From positions 434,001-498,000 of the forward strand of contig JAKOGH010000740.1 in assembly GCA_024811115.1 (NCBI GenBank): a stretch of 64,000 nucleotides of DNA, in the 5' to 3' direction. Below the pieces are notes generated by a model. It was not told where the DNA came from, did not search any database, and saw only the letters and a program-made list of their open reading frames with translations. This DNA is from Terana coerulea. Lineage: Eukaryota; Basidiomycota; Agaricomycetes; Polyporales; Phanerochaetaceae. Every line of letters begins with the position of its first letter. Position 1 is the first letter of the stretch. Shown here in pieces: positions 36,801 to 49,789 of this stretch. The position numbers and the translations under genes were made by a program.

Positions 36801-37680
36801 ATGAGCATACACACCGAGGACCGTGTGGACACCCTGCAGACCTACTTCGAAAGGAGTTCAGCGGTCGTGCGCAATACCATTCACAAGTGAGTTCCATGGA
36901 CGCCATTCAGATTTTTTTCACCGATTGATGTCTTGCACAGTGTTGACGATACATATGCGAAACCAGCTATGGAGCTGTTCTCAGCATTCTTTGAGAAACG
37001 GCCTGTAACAACGGCAAGTCCTACTCTGCATGTTTGTTGTGTCTACAGACTCATGTAGATGCTATTACAGACATTCGTGACTATATTTACGGCTCTGAGC
37101 TTCGTGCCAGTCGTGTCTTTCCTGTGTGTCACCTCTTTGACTCAGTCAGTCTATCTCAAGACTTATGATGGTATTCTCCCCACACAGAGCATTCGCGGTA
37201 TTCACCTTCGGTGCAGTTCTCACCGTGGCCTTCTGCGCCGGGCTTCTCTTCTCCGTGATAGCTATTCTTCTCGCTGGTACGCCTTTTCTTGCTATTGTCT
37301 TCACTTCATCGTGTAGTCATGTAGTAACATCTTCAAACAGGCGCACTCCTCCTGTCAACGCTCCTACTCCTGCTGCTCGTCGCCTCCTTCCTCACAACAT
37401 CAGTTATCTTTGGCTTCTTCCTCGTACGGCTTCTGCTCCTTGTGCGTGCGGACGGCCCTCGATCCGGCGTCAGCGTGTGGGGCCAGGAAGTTCGAGGGCG
37501 ACTCGGCCGCCCCAAACCTGTGCAGACTGCGGTCACGCTCAAGTCGGACTCATCTGGAACGGATAACTCGGAGAAGGCGAATGTAGGGGATGAAAAGCTG
37601 GGAGAACACAGCCCCCTCTCCGAGGCTGACTCCACGGTCGTCGTAAACGTCAATGCGGACAACCTTAGCAAGACAGATTG
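36801..37680 (+). CDS. Promethin-like small membrane protein
   Basis: About 220 residues over several short exons. A helical start (MSIHTEDRVDTLQTYFERS) is followed by ELFSAFFEKRPVTT, FVTIFTALSFVPVVSFLCV, then the hydrophobic blocks FTFGAVLTVAFCAGLLFSV, ALLLSTLLLLLLVASFLT and SVIFGFFLVRLLLLV. A polar tail with SGTDNSEKAN ends in NADNLSKTD. A helix ending near a Pro-containing F-x-x-R/H-P pattern, then two tight hydrophobic hairpins, is the layout of promethin/LDAF1 and yeast Ldo proteins, which help form lipid droplets at the ER with seipin. The match is by layout, so another small hairpin protein of the ER is possible. One intron (37014-37070) seems to use a GC donor. It lies between the two GDP-fucose genes on the opposite strand. 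Confidence 0.6.
37014..37070 (+). other. GC-AG intron in the promethin-like gene
   Basis: Exon end ACAACG is followed by GCAAGTCC, and the next exon starts after GCTATTACAG, keeping frame from VTT into FVTIFTALSF. Read-through meets a stop after about 20 codons. Confidence 0.6.
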
Positions 37681-38037
37681 AACACGGACATTGAAGATTT
37701 CTGATATAGTGGACTGTATGCGCCGAATTTGTCGTCGCGCAGCTGTTCTTACCTCTAACAACATATGCAAGTCAACCTTCCATCATCCACGGCATATCCA
37801 CTGTGAAAGCAAGCTCTATTGAACGTGGTCTCTACAAGCTAAGTTACTGCGTTCTTCTAATTTATCCGCTGTCGATGGAAAAACACGGGCATCTCGCCCT
37901 CGGATGACGCTCGAACATGCAGCTTCGACAGTACCAACCACTGGCGGATGGTTGACATTGTATGGATTGTGTCTCAATTATATCCTATTGCTTCCCAAAT
38001 GAAATTTAATCTACTATCCTAGCATCTACAATGTTCA

Positions 38038-39454
<1,417 letters not shown>

Positions 39455-40772
39455 GGCGAGAAAGGTGTGGAAGAGGGGAGGTGCTTGGTGAGAAGGAGGC
39501 TGAAGGTGTTCTGGTCAGTGGATGCCGGCTGTCTGCCTTGCATTTGATGACTGTCAAGAAATTGTGATGGCCGCCGAGGCGGGATTACAGCCGTTTGCAT
39601 AAGTCCGTGAAAGAGCGCCGTGATGTTCGTCACCCTTGTTCGCGAACGTGTTCCGAACATGTTCGCCGAACAAACCTCCCAGCCGTCCGGACGTTCTCAA
39701 ATTTCGACTTTCTGGAGCGGTTTGTACATATATTACAGTGCTCACACCCTTATATCTCCTTCCAATTCATGCAAATCCCAGCACTTAGCAATATCCTCAA
39801 GATTCCCGACTCAGTTGGACGAGTACAGGAAGCGCCCATCAGGCGCTTGAAGGGAGGGTGATCCCATCAGCGTCGAATTCATCCGTGAACTATCGGCGTA
39901 CTGTACTGCTGCATCACTTTTGTTACCAAACTGCCCTGGTAAACAGACATTTTCTCTTAGATTGCTTATCTGAGCCTGCCATATTATTTACGCAATTATT
40001 GTGGTCCCAGCCATGAGCAGCACTGTGCTTCTTATGGAGACACGTGCTGTAGCCAAGCAGGGCCAAGCAAACTCATCGAATTCTGTGATTTCACGGACTT
40101 ATGCGAAGGGCTAGGCGCGCATCCGACCTTCGTGTCGATGTTTGAACTTCGGAAGACAGTCCTCGAGCACTACCACGACTTGACCACGACCTAACCTCAT
40201 GTATGACTACGTTTAAGTAATCGAACTTTTCATGTCGGCGATGTCCTCACTAGGCAGCCACAAAGACCTCGGTTCAAGCTCTCTATCCTCAGCCCGGGCA
40301 AGGCGCCACGACTCGGACTCGAAGAATCAATGACTTGAATTGTCCAGGAGAGTGGTGATGTGAGTTCAGTTTATTGTGTTGCGGGTAATCATCTTCTACA
40401 TGTACACGGTTTGCGTCTCTTGTGGGCACGCGTAAGTACGCAGAACTTGTATCCGAGACTTGTGGGAGTAGGGTATTAATAGGTTGGGGTTTCACGACGT
40501 CATTCGGCTTTGTGGCGCAAGTCCGGAGGATGGGCTGAAGGGTTGGCTTGGTTGCGATCAAACGGCTTGTGTCCGTGTGATGGCCAACTCCAACCCGCTA
40601 TGACCTAACCGTCGCTCGGCGTGGGAGGCCGCCCAAAACTCGTCTTTAAACTCCTCGAGGCCTCGACAGCTCATCCGCCACCACTCCACCAAGTACTGTC
40701 TGCTCCCGGACTGGTACATCCTCTTCCTGCCAGGGACAGGCACACAACATAGGGGCAACGGCTTAGGACACC
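39455..40772. other. Divergent intergenic region
   Basis: About 1.3 kb between the divergent fucose synthase and SMP/C2 genes. Only motif-free short frames are present (for example 40289-40561 on the minus strand). A repeated GAACGTGTTCCGAACATGTTCG-like inverted pattern around 39643-39668 stands out (given as a finding). Confidence 0.4.
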
Positions 40773-43700
40773 ATGACCCACAAATTGGCTGAGCCCTACT
40801 CGGGCAAGAACCCAGTGCCGCAAATTGCTACGAAACTCACATCCCTCATTGACCCAAAGCGCGCGACCGAGGCCAAAGCTGCCCAGCTGCAGGACCAAAG
40901 TGCACAACAAGACCAGAAACAAACAGAGAAGAGGGCGTCGAGGCTTGCCAAGGGCTATGTTATGCACGTTGTGGATCCCGTCACTGGCGAGGAGTTGGAT
41001 ATCAAGAACGCTGACGAGGAGGTGGATACAAAGAATAAGGGAGAGAATGTGTTAGAGACGGACTTTCCAGCTCCTGGTACGTCGTAGCGACATGGAAGAT
41101 CTTCGCCTACTGACATTCGCTTTTAGGATGGAATCAACATCGAGACCGTGTAATATCACTTGTAACACCTACTGTGCTCACCATTGCAGGAGCGTACATG
41201 GCTTCCTTTACCCTCGCTCGTTTGCTTTCAAACTCCTGGCTCATAACTTCACTGGCTCTCGCCGTCCCAAGCTTTATCGCATATGCCGCCCTCTTCCGGC
41301 TGCAACGCTTGGCGACACTGGACTTCGACGACCGCGTATGGCATTCGGAGCGGCTACGCGGCCTGAGGGCGGGAGATGACCACGACGGTGACGGAGATGT
41401 CGATGAGAAAGAAAGGACGCACGAGAGTGCAGAATGGGCGAATGCCGTTCTCAGAGGCGTATGGCCTGTCATGAACCCCGACTTGTACGTGGCTTGACCG
41501 TGTCCCGGGAGGTTTACTTACACTTCCGCTTCTGTAGATTCAGTTCCGTGATCGACATGCTCGAAGATATCATGCAACAATCAGTGCCGAAGTTTATAGA
41601 CTCGGTCCGAATTGCAGACTTAGGCCTGGGCTCAAATGCCGCTCGCATCACTGCCATACGCTCGCTGCCTGATGCTCAGAGTCGTGACAAAGTCGAAGCT
41701 GCCGATGAGCAGGAGCAGAACCCGGATGAGAAGGAGCAATTGGATGAACAGCATGTTAATGTCGAACTGTCTTTCGCATACCGTGGTTTGCCAAGCGGTT
41801 CCGATGCTAAAACGAAAGCGCGCAACTTACAGTGAGTATTGCAATACTCTCTCCTTGACGAGTTTGTATCTGATAGTCTTAAGTTTGCTGGTCGAATTCT
41901 TCCTTGGCATTTCAGGGTGGTATGGGTTCAGAGTCCGTGAGTACATGCGGTGATTTCTTCACTTCCATCACTAACAGCGTACTAGCGGTCTGGGTCGAGG
42001 TTACCGGCGCAATAGGCACAGCTAGAGCACGCCTACAGCTGATTTCGGACCCTCCTTTGTAAGTTCAAACAGTTGTATTCTCCGCCAGATCACTGAGTTT
42101 GTCGCAGTGTCAAGACGACAATGGTGACGCTCCTTGGCTTACCACGCATCGAAATCTCCGTTGTTGCCATGAGCAAGATGATGCCCAACGTGATGAACCT
42201 GCCGTTCATTTCTGGGTTTATTTCGAGCTCTATCGATACAGCCGTGGCGGAGTACGTGGCTCCGAAGAGCCTCACGATCGATTTGCAACGTCTCATCAGC
42301 GGCGACGACATCAAAAAGGACACGGACGCTATTGGGGTTATCGTAGTTCACATCCATAGGGCTGTAGATGTCAGGGCTATGGATGCCGACGGTGGTTCCG
42401 GTACGTCTGCCTGCTTCCCTTTTGACTATATGCACTCACCATCCGATATAACTCACATCATGTTCAGCAGATCCGTACCTGACTCTGTGCTACTCAAAAC
42501 AAGGAAAACCGCTTTATTCGACGCGGATCATCAAAGGCGACCGCAATCCAATTTTTGAGGAATCGGCTGTGGTTCTTCTTGACGTCAATGCTATCCGTCT
42601 GCGCGAGAAGCTCAGCTTCCAGCTCTGGGATTCTGATCGAATGAGCGTTGTACGTCCTCTATGCCAACCGCGCGCAAATGCTTCGATACTAAATCATGAA
42701 CAGGATGATCTCTTGGGAGTTGTGGAAGTTGACACCGTTGAGCTCGTACGAAACAACGGCAAGGCTCACCGCCGCATCTCCCAGCTTACGAACCCGCGCT
42801 CCGGGAACGTCCCTGGCACGCTCGAGTACACCGTCGGATACTACGCCAAGCATCCGCCGACCGAGTCGTTGAAGAGCGACGGTCAGGACCCCGGTATCCC
42901 CAAGGATTTGCAACAGAAGCCTGAGTTCCAGAACGCAAAGGCAATTGCGATGAACGACCTGGAGGCAGCGGTGCTTGTGACGCCGCCGGACCCGAACTGG
43001 CCGAGCGGCATAGTGAGCGTGCAGGTCCACGAGATCAGAGAGTTGGGCATAAAGAAGGAGGGCAGGGATGTGAACGTGTTGAAGACACATCAGACGCGAG
43101 AGGGCGAGAAGGGGCAGGATGAAGAAGGACATGTGCTTGAAGAGGCCGCGGGGCTGCCTTCGTCATATTGCATGATGTGCGTACCATCTTTTTTATGTTA
43201 CATCTCACACGCTAAACTGAGACCTTTTAAAAGATCCTTGAACGATGAGCTTGTCTACCAGACCAGGGTGAAGCCTATTACCAGTACTCCAATATTCAAC
43301 GCAGGGACGGAACGCTTTGTGAGAGACTGGAGGACTGCACACGTGTCGGTCACCGTCAAAGATTCGCGCATGCGAGAGAAGGATGCGATTCTTGGACTAG
43401 TCCTGCTCAAGGTACGCTAATCAGCTAAGAAGCATGTGTACAGTTCTAATCCATACAATAGCTATCCGACCTCTTAGTAAATGGCTCGCAGCTCACCCGG
43501 TTGTACTCCCTTGAGGAAGGGCTCGGTTACGGCCGAATCCGTCTCTCGATACTCTTCCGCCCGGTGGCAGCCAAACTCCCACCAACTCTGTCCGGGTTCG
43601 AGACCGGCACCCTAGAAGTGCGCGACCTGTCAGTGAACCTCGAGCAGGACGCCCCTCTCGACCTCTCTAAGTGTGAGGTGCGACTGAAGACGACCAAGTC

Positions 43701-44725
43701 CAGCGCCGACGAGAAGGTGTCGAGGAAGGACGCACAACGGCAGGAAGACGGTACCGTTGTATGGAAGTCTCAGGAGGACAACCTCACGCGCATCCCAGTG
43801 CGCATGCGGTACGGCTCTGCGCTGTTATTGTCCTTCAAGGACAGTTCATCGGTGCTTGGTCTGAAGCGCGCCGGTCGGAAAGCCCTCGCCGTTCTCTGGT
43901 TCCGCGACATCGTCGACAACGACGAGAGCGTGATCGAGCTCCCGCTGTGGAACGTCACCGACGGCGACTACTCGCGTCTAAAGATGAACTACAGCAGCCC
44001 GGACGGGAACCTCGACGCATGGGACGACGACAAGCAGAAAGTGAAGCGCGTCGGCACCGTGCGCGTGCACCTCGTGTTCAGGCCCGGCATGTCCGACCTG
44101 CACCGGGAGATGATGGACGGCGGCGGGCCAACGCGGAAGGAGGCGTGGGAGGCGTTCACGCGCGAGCGGGACGCGGGCATGCGCGAGGACGTCGGCGAGC
44201 TGGGCGGCGAGGCGCGCAATCCGGAGCGCAGGCCCGAGGAGCTGGCGGAGAAGCGGCGGGGGAGCGCGGAGTCGCAGGACGAGGTGAAGCACGAGGAGGC
44301 GGAGGGCGCGACGCAGGCGCACCCCGAGGGTCCGCACGAGGACGGCGAGGAGCAGCACGAGAGCTTGCCGGATGGTCCGTCGAGACCGGAGGAGCGGGAG
44401 GAGCGCCCGGAGGTCAACACCATGGTCTCGTCGGACGCTGTTGAGAACCAAAGCCTGGACCGAGATGGCGACTCGCAGCATTCCGTATGACGGCGAGGAC
44501 GAGTCAGGTTCCGATGGCGGAGGCGGCAAGAAAGGCGTCGTCGGGAAGTTGAAGCAGTGGAGACAGCACGAAGGGGAGCTGCATCGTGAGCACCGGGGCC
44601 TCATGCAGATGAAGCCTGCGCGCACGGCGGAGTGGATCAAGGACAACGTCGAGGATAGCGTGCACCACATGAAGGACAGGTTCTCGATGAAGGCGAGGAA
44701 GCCGGATGTTGAGACGGAGGTGTAA
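40773..44725 (+). CDS. SMP/C2-domain lipid-transfer protein (tricalbin/Mug190-like)
   Basis: A large ER-anchored protein of the type that tethers membranes and moves lipids. The N-terminus is charged and coiled (ATEAKAAQLQDQSAQQDQ), then a hydrophobic hairpin WLITSLALAVPSFIAYAALF. An SMP domain begins at EWANAVLRGVWPVMNPDL and runs through KFIDSVRIADLGLG, VELSFAYRGLP and ISVVAMSKMMPNVMNLPF. C2 domains follow: one with VVHIHRAVDVRAMDADGG/ADPYLTLCYSK, another with SVQVHEIRELGIKKEG, and later a degenerate one near RIRLSILFRPVA. The tail is strongly acidic. The main frame ends at 44488-44490, but an open family-like end (VVGKLKQWRQHEGELHREH, ending KPDVETEV) continues in another frame to 44725, so one extra base near 44480-44487 is likely. 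Best relatives known to me are tricalbins and fission yeast Mug190. Confidence 0.85.
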
Positions 44726-45828
44726 ACTGCGCAGAGCGGACTTTCATGGATTGGACAATTACATTCGGGACTTGTAGTATCATATTCATCGCTACCACAT
44801 GCATTAATATTCTACTGTACCACTGCTTTCGTTGCTCTGTCGTAATAGACACACATTTATCCGAGACATCAGTCGTGCGAGACGTTGCGATTCACAACTG
44901 CCTTCTGGACATTCATTGCGCTGTCAACTGAGGTACGGTACTGCAAAAATCTCCTTGACGTTAACGACAGGCTTACCATGCACAACCTATGATGGCCCTG
45001 GCTTTGATCAGCCACATATGGCGTTCGACGCGAGTCTGTGCTTCATGATTGTTTTGCGCCGAGTCGACATGCGGCTAGAGAAATGCAAGTATCCTTCTGA
45101 AAAAGCAACAGCTCTCCGTAGTAAGCTTGATATGACACAGCTAATATCCACTCCGCGATGGCGCAGCTGCAGAAGCTCGCAAAGAACACCGTGGGCTATT
45201 GAATCATGGTGAGAACTTGGCAGCGAGGCTGTTCAGTGACACAATGTGGTCACTGCGGAAGAGTCGCTACGGAAGCTCAAACCCTGAAGGCAAGGCTAAC
45301 TGTGGCTGTGGATCGTATGCATTTGTGGCTTGGGTACTGCAACCTCGTAGGTATGTCGGTCAAAGATGCCCGTTCAAGTTGACGGCCTGCGCGAACACTA
45401 CAGCTGTCATGAACGGCAAGTCTCTTCTTCTCGGCGTTTACCGGTGTACGCCATCTCAGGCGCTTGCCCCGTAGCATGTTGGGCATCGACCGCCACGACA
45501 ACGGCTAAGCACGCCGAGAATGCATCGCGTGCAGCGTAGTTCTTCCCTGATCTCAAAGGCCGACCAAACCATGGGATTAGCGAAGAAATACATTGGCTCT
45601 GGAGCGTCTCGATGTGAACAGTTGGAGAGGCGGTGCCTTCGAGGCAATTGCCCTCCCCCGCCCCCGGGCCGCAGCAGCGGCACTGAGGTAAGATGACAGA
45701 AACCAGATACTTCGAGGGTTCCTGAGTTCCTCAATACGATGTGTCGGTGTATATAACTCTTTTCAGCCACGCGCAGCCTTCTCTGCCGCTTGCCTTTGCC
45801 CATTCACCCGTTTCCTCGTCCAGACAAC
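44726..45828. other. Intergenic region
   Basis: About 1.1 kb. A 91-codon plus-strand frame (45199-45474) has Cys-rich parts but no known motif and no exon partners. The right end is the promoter of the first beta-trefoil gene. Confidence 0.35.
45750..45756 (+). promoter_or_regulatory. TATA box of beta-trefoil gene 1
   Basis: TATATAA about 79 bases before the start codon, followed by a pyrimidine-rich leader. Confidence 0.45.
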
Positions 45829-47064
45829 ATGTTCTTAGGACCCATCGTCCGCGAAGGCATATACGAGTTGCAGGACACAGCACTCGGCCAGTATCTGAAT
45901 TCATACGAGGAACCTGTCTACAACGGGTACTGCGACGATGCGCTCATACTTGAGGACCAAGCGACACGCAGGGGAAAGGTGCGCAATCGCGCCGTACTCT
46001 ATACTAATTAGACGGTCCTTACATGCGTTGTAGTGGGAAATATCCCGAGTCGGCGAAGGGTATACGATCAAGCAAGTCTCTAGTGGCTTGTACTGCGCCT
46101 TGGCCAACGGAGAGCACCTCGTCGCCCAGAGTGTTATATTGAGCGCCATCCCCACGGTGTGGCGCATATCGTACGCAGAGCCCGCAGAGCAAACCGTCCG
46201 GTTAGTGCAGCTCCTCTGTTTACGAGAACGCCCTTGTCTGAGGTCGTATCCCAAAGCATCTCGTGGTCAACGTCAAACCTCTGCTGGGATGTCCCGCCTG
46301 CCGGAAGAGGTCGTCTTGTAAGTCCTCTCCGCCTTCTTTGAAGGCCAGGTAACTCATTGAATGACCAGGTCAGCATCGGCGCAGCGGTCGGTACTTCCGA
46401 AAAGGCGTTGGGCGGGATGGTATGGAAGATGACAGCCATGGCACCTAATCACAGCCCCGGCCCTATTTTACCTGGCATATATGCGCTGCAAAACAAGGCT
46501 AGTGACACGTTCGTCAGCCTTGCGCCCGACGAAACCACCCTTGGCTGCTGGCCAAGCAAGAGTTTGGAAAAGACGGGTGTGAAGCTGGTGCGCCGTCCCT
46601 TTCTCATGCTTATAATGTCGGAAATCGTAATCACATCACGACAGTGGGAGATCGCGCCTCTGGGTGACGGCTACACGCTGCGGCTGCATGGCACCGACAA
46701 GTACTGCACTCTGCAGTCGGGCGCGTCGCAGAAGGCCAAGATCTGCGTGTCCAAGATTCCTGCTGCGTGGCGCTTTGTCACCTCGGACAGTCCGCTCAAT
46801 GCGGACGAAAACGCGGTTCAGTGAGTAGCACGTCAGCAACCTGTGTCTGATGGCTCACACTGTCTACAGGATTTTCTGGGCTGATACCAATATGTGTTGG
46901 GACCTTGGCGGGTTTGGCAGCAAGAAGGCAGGGACCTCGGTGAGCTTATGCCCATTCTGCGTACACCTGGACATGATTGACTGATTTTGATGGGTCTCAT
47001 GCAGGTGGATCTAATGAATAATAATGGCTACCAGGCATGCCGCGTGTTCAGAATTGTTGCTTGA
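45829..47064 (+). CDS. Double beta-trefoil lectin-like protein, copy 1
   Basis: About 280 residues with no signal peptide, so probably cytosolic. Two trefoil-like halves each show three sub-repeats. Half one: GIYELQDTALGQYLNSY, GEGYTIKQVSSGLYCAL, ISWSTSNLCWDVPP. Half two: GIYALQNKASDTFVSLAP, GDGYTLRLHGTDKYCTL, IFWADTNMCWDL, ending ACRVFRIVA. The Gly-Tyr-x-Leu/Ile ... Tyr pattern and PTVWRI/PAAWRF strands resemble ricin B-like folds common in mushrooms, where cytosolic lectins act in defence against grazers. The exact QxW sugar-binding motif is not kept, so carbohydrate binding is unproven; a protease inhibitor of the same fold is an alternative. Short introns sit at about 45980, 46200, 46320, 46600, 46820 and 46940. 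Confidence 0.7.
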
Positions 47065-47569
47065 GCACTGTCGGGACTTTGGTGCTGCTGAACTCGTGAT
47101 GTTCGTGTACGAATTGGACATCAGTTCGCATGGCGCTAGAGGTCATCGACTGTCTTGCAGGACATTGAAAGCAGTGCTCACTGCTGTTGAACATTTGTAC
47201 GTCTTCAAACTTGTGGCAATTTGTAGTTATCCTTCCCTTCGCGCTTTTTCATTGTCATTGTACCATCACCCAGGCCAGTGTGCCCCATTATGTCTCCTTA
47301 CATAACTGTTGACTATATCCATAGCTTGTATTTTTCTTGCTGTTCTCCCGCTAGGGTGTGACTGTAGGACACTGTCACACACTGACAGCACAATCTTAAC
47401 CTCTTCCACATCCGAATACTGAATTGCCTGTTGTAGATGGCTGCCGGCCGCAGCGGCTCAATATGCTGACAGAACTCAAACCTTGGAATATCCCGAGGAC
47501 ACATAAGTGGGACCACTGGCACCGGCGCCGCCCGCCACCCTCCGCCATCCCCTGCACATCGTTTTGAAG

Positions 47570-48804
47570 ATGTTGTTCAAGGCAGATATCATTCGCGAGG
47601 GCATGTACGAGTTGCAGGACACAGCCCTCTGGCAGTACCTTAACTCCTACGAAGAACCGATCTATAACGGATACTACGATGATGCGTTGATTCTGGAGGA
47701 TAAGGCCACTCGGAGAGGCAAAGTACGTTGTCGCTCATTTACTGGATGGTATCTACTTACATTCTGTCACAGTGGTACATTTCCGGTGTTGGCGAGGGAT
47801 ATACAATCAAACAGGTCTCCAGCGGCTTGTACTGCGCTCTGGCGGACGGCGAACAGCTCGTGGCGCAATCTGTCGTTCTCAGCGCGATCCCGACTGTCTG
47901 GCGTATTGCATACGTTGACAAGGCTGCGTATACTGTTCGGTCAGCCTGGTTCAGCCGCTCTGTGCACTGAGAAGCACCATTTTAATATTGTTACCATAGC
48001 ATCTCGTGGTCGACGACGGATCTTTGCTGGGATGTACCGCCTTCAGGCAAGGGCCGCCTAGTGAGTTTCAATCAATCCTTGTGATGTGTTGCTAATTGGA
48101 AGGCAAGGTGAGTATCGGGGCATCCAAGGGCACCTCTCAGAAACAGATGGACGGTATGAGCTGGAAATTGAACGCTATGGCTCCGAACAGTGTCCCCGGC
48201 CCTCTCCCATCCGGAGTATATGCGCTGCAAAACAAGGCTAGTGACACATATGTCAGTCTTGCTCCGGATGAAAGGACGATCGGAGGTTGGCCCAGTACTG
48301 AACTGCGGGATACTGTCAAGCTGGTACGCCGATTTGTGCAACTATATGTGGCGCAATAATCTTGACGTTGCTGCCAGTGGGAAATTGCCCCCTTTGGAGA
48401 TGGCTATACTATCCGGCTGCATGGCACCGATAAGTTCTGCACGTTGCAGGCTGGCGCCTCGTCATATGAAGAAATTGCTGTCTCTAAAATACCCGCGGCC
48501 TGGCGGATTGTTGCGTCGGATAGCCCCCTCAATGCAAATGAGAGATGTGTCCAGTGAGTTTACATTCCAATGCTGCAGCTTGATTTGCTCGCTCACTGTT
48601 TGTGTTCTAGGATCTTCTGGGCAGATACAAATTTCTGCTGGGACCTCTCTGGGTACGGCAAAAAGACCCAGGAACGCAAGTACGCGTACAATGCACCTTT
48701 GAGATGACGTGATTCGCTCACTCACTATCAACTAAAACTCCTAGATCTACTTGCAAAAGAACAGTGGCTACCAGCCGTGCCGAGTGTTCAAAGTTATTGC
48801 TTGA
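47570..48804 (+). CDS. Double beta-trefoil lectin-like protein, copy 2
   Basis: A tandem paralogue of copy 1 with the same exon layout and length. It starts MLFKADIIREGMYELQDTA, shares GEGYTIKQVSSGLYCAL and ALQNKASDT exactly with copy 1, and ends PCRVFKVIA. Differences are mainly conservative (for example GDGYTIRLHGTDKFCTL). The frame seems intact. It lies 0.5 kb after copy 1 on the same strand, so copies 1 and 2 look like a recent duplication. Confidence 0.7.
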
Positions 48805-49789
48805 AAGCAACCTTGGCAGTGTCCCATATGTGTAAGTGATTTGCTTCTCGCTATATAACCGCTGAAGTGCTTACTGTACTTTTCCGACTACACCGGGCGG
48901 TCACAGGTCACAGAGGGTTCTGGTTTCGTTCGCACGTCCACCTTCGTCTTTTAATTCTCTGATCATCTTGATATGCAGATGTTCCTCCTGTATCCCATGC
49001 TGTGTATAGTATGATTGTGCCAGTACCTTTTATGTAAGTAGCACCTTGGAACGCCTGCATGTCTCGGAACAGTGTCCTAGAAGCCATACTCTTGGAAAGA
49101 GGGTGATAGACGCAAAGTTCCCGATACCTTTAGGTTGAGGGTCTTACCGTACGATAGTTGATTAGGGCCCCTGCGATCTTTGCAAGATCTGGCAAACAAC
49201 GTGGCATTTCGCGTGGCCCACACGTGGCTCCTTCGTTATTGTTCAGTTCCTTGCGGCAAAGTTGCGCGCCATCTTCATCGCGTCTCATTCCTCTTCTTAC
49301 TACGCCTGTGCTACGCCTCCAAGTTATGCTATGCATCTGCGAGGCCACTGCCCATGGGCCATGATTAATCTGTTCTCTCTGAGGATTTCAATCAGGAGGT
49401 TTAGTCCGTGAGGCAGGGCTACTGGTGCTCTAGAGCTGTGCGTTGTTATCCCGGATGGCGTGGACTTATTGGCGGTATCGGGCCCTGCTGCATGAAATGC
49501 GGCCTTATAATTTTTCTGTAAATACTATAGTTGCCATATAGAGAAAAAAACCCCTAAATCACGGCATTTGCCGAAAGTGTGCTAACGGCGCCACGGCTCG
49601 GAAGCCAGTCAGTGCAGTTCTTCGACGCGAGCGTAGATGGTGACACTATAACCCAAAATTATCAACGCTTGAGAGAAGCCCATCATGAGGTTGACACGCG
49701 GCAAAATGGACGACCTGGTGAGACTCGGTACCTTCGTCCTACCCTTACTCCCCAACCTCACCCCACCGGCACCTTGACCATTAGGCACC
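48805..49789. other. Intergenic region before trefoil copy 3
   Basis: About 1 kb with no supportable gene. A poly-A run lies at about 49542-49551. It is longer than the spacer between copies 1 and 2. Confidence 0.35.

Noticed and set aside
40260..40290. tRNA-like B box (GGTTCAAGCTC)
   Set aside because: The B-box end does not match and no A box or cloverleaf stem could be paired upstream.
43761..44670. Arg/Gly-rich and Leu-rich frames over the acidic tail of the SMP/C2 gene
   Set aside because: Antisense and shifted readings of GAG/GAC-rich codons; no independent evidence.
49540..49556. Poly-A run as a retroelement tail
   Set aside because: No element body, target-site duplication or coding remnant beside it.
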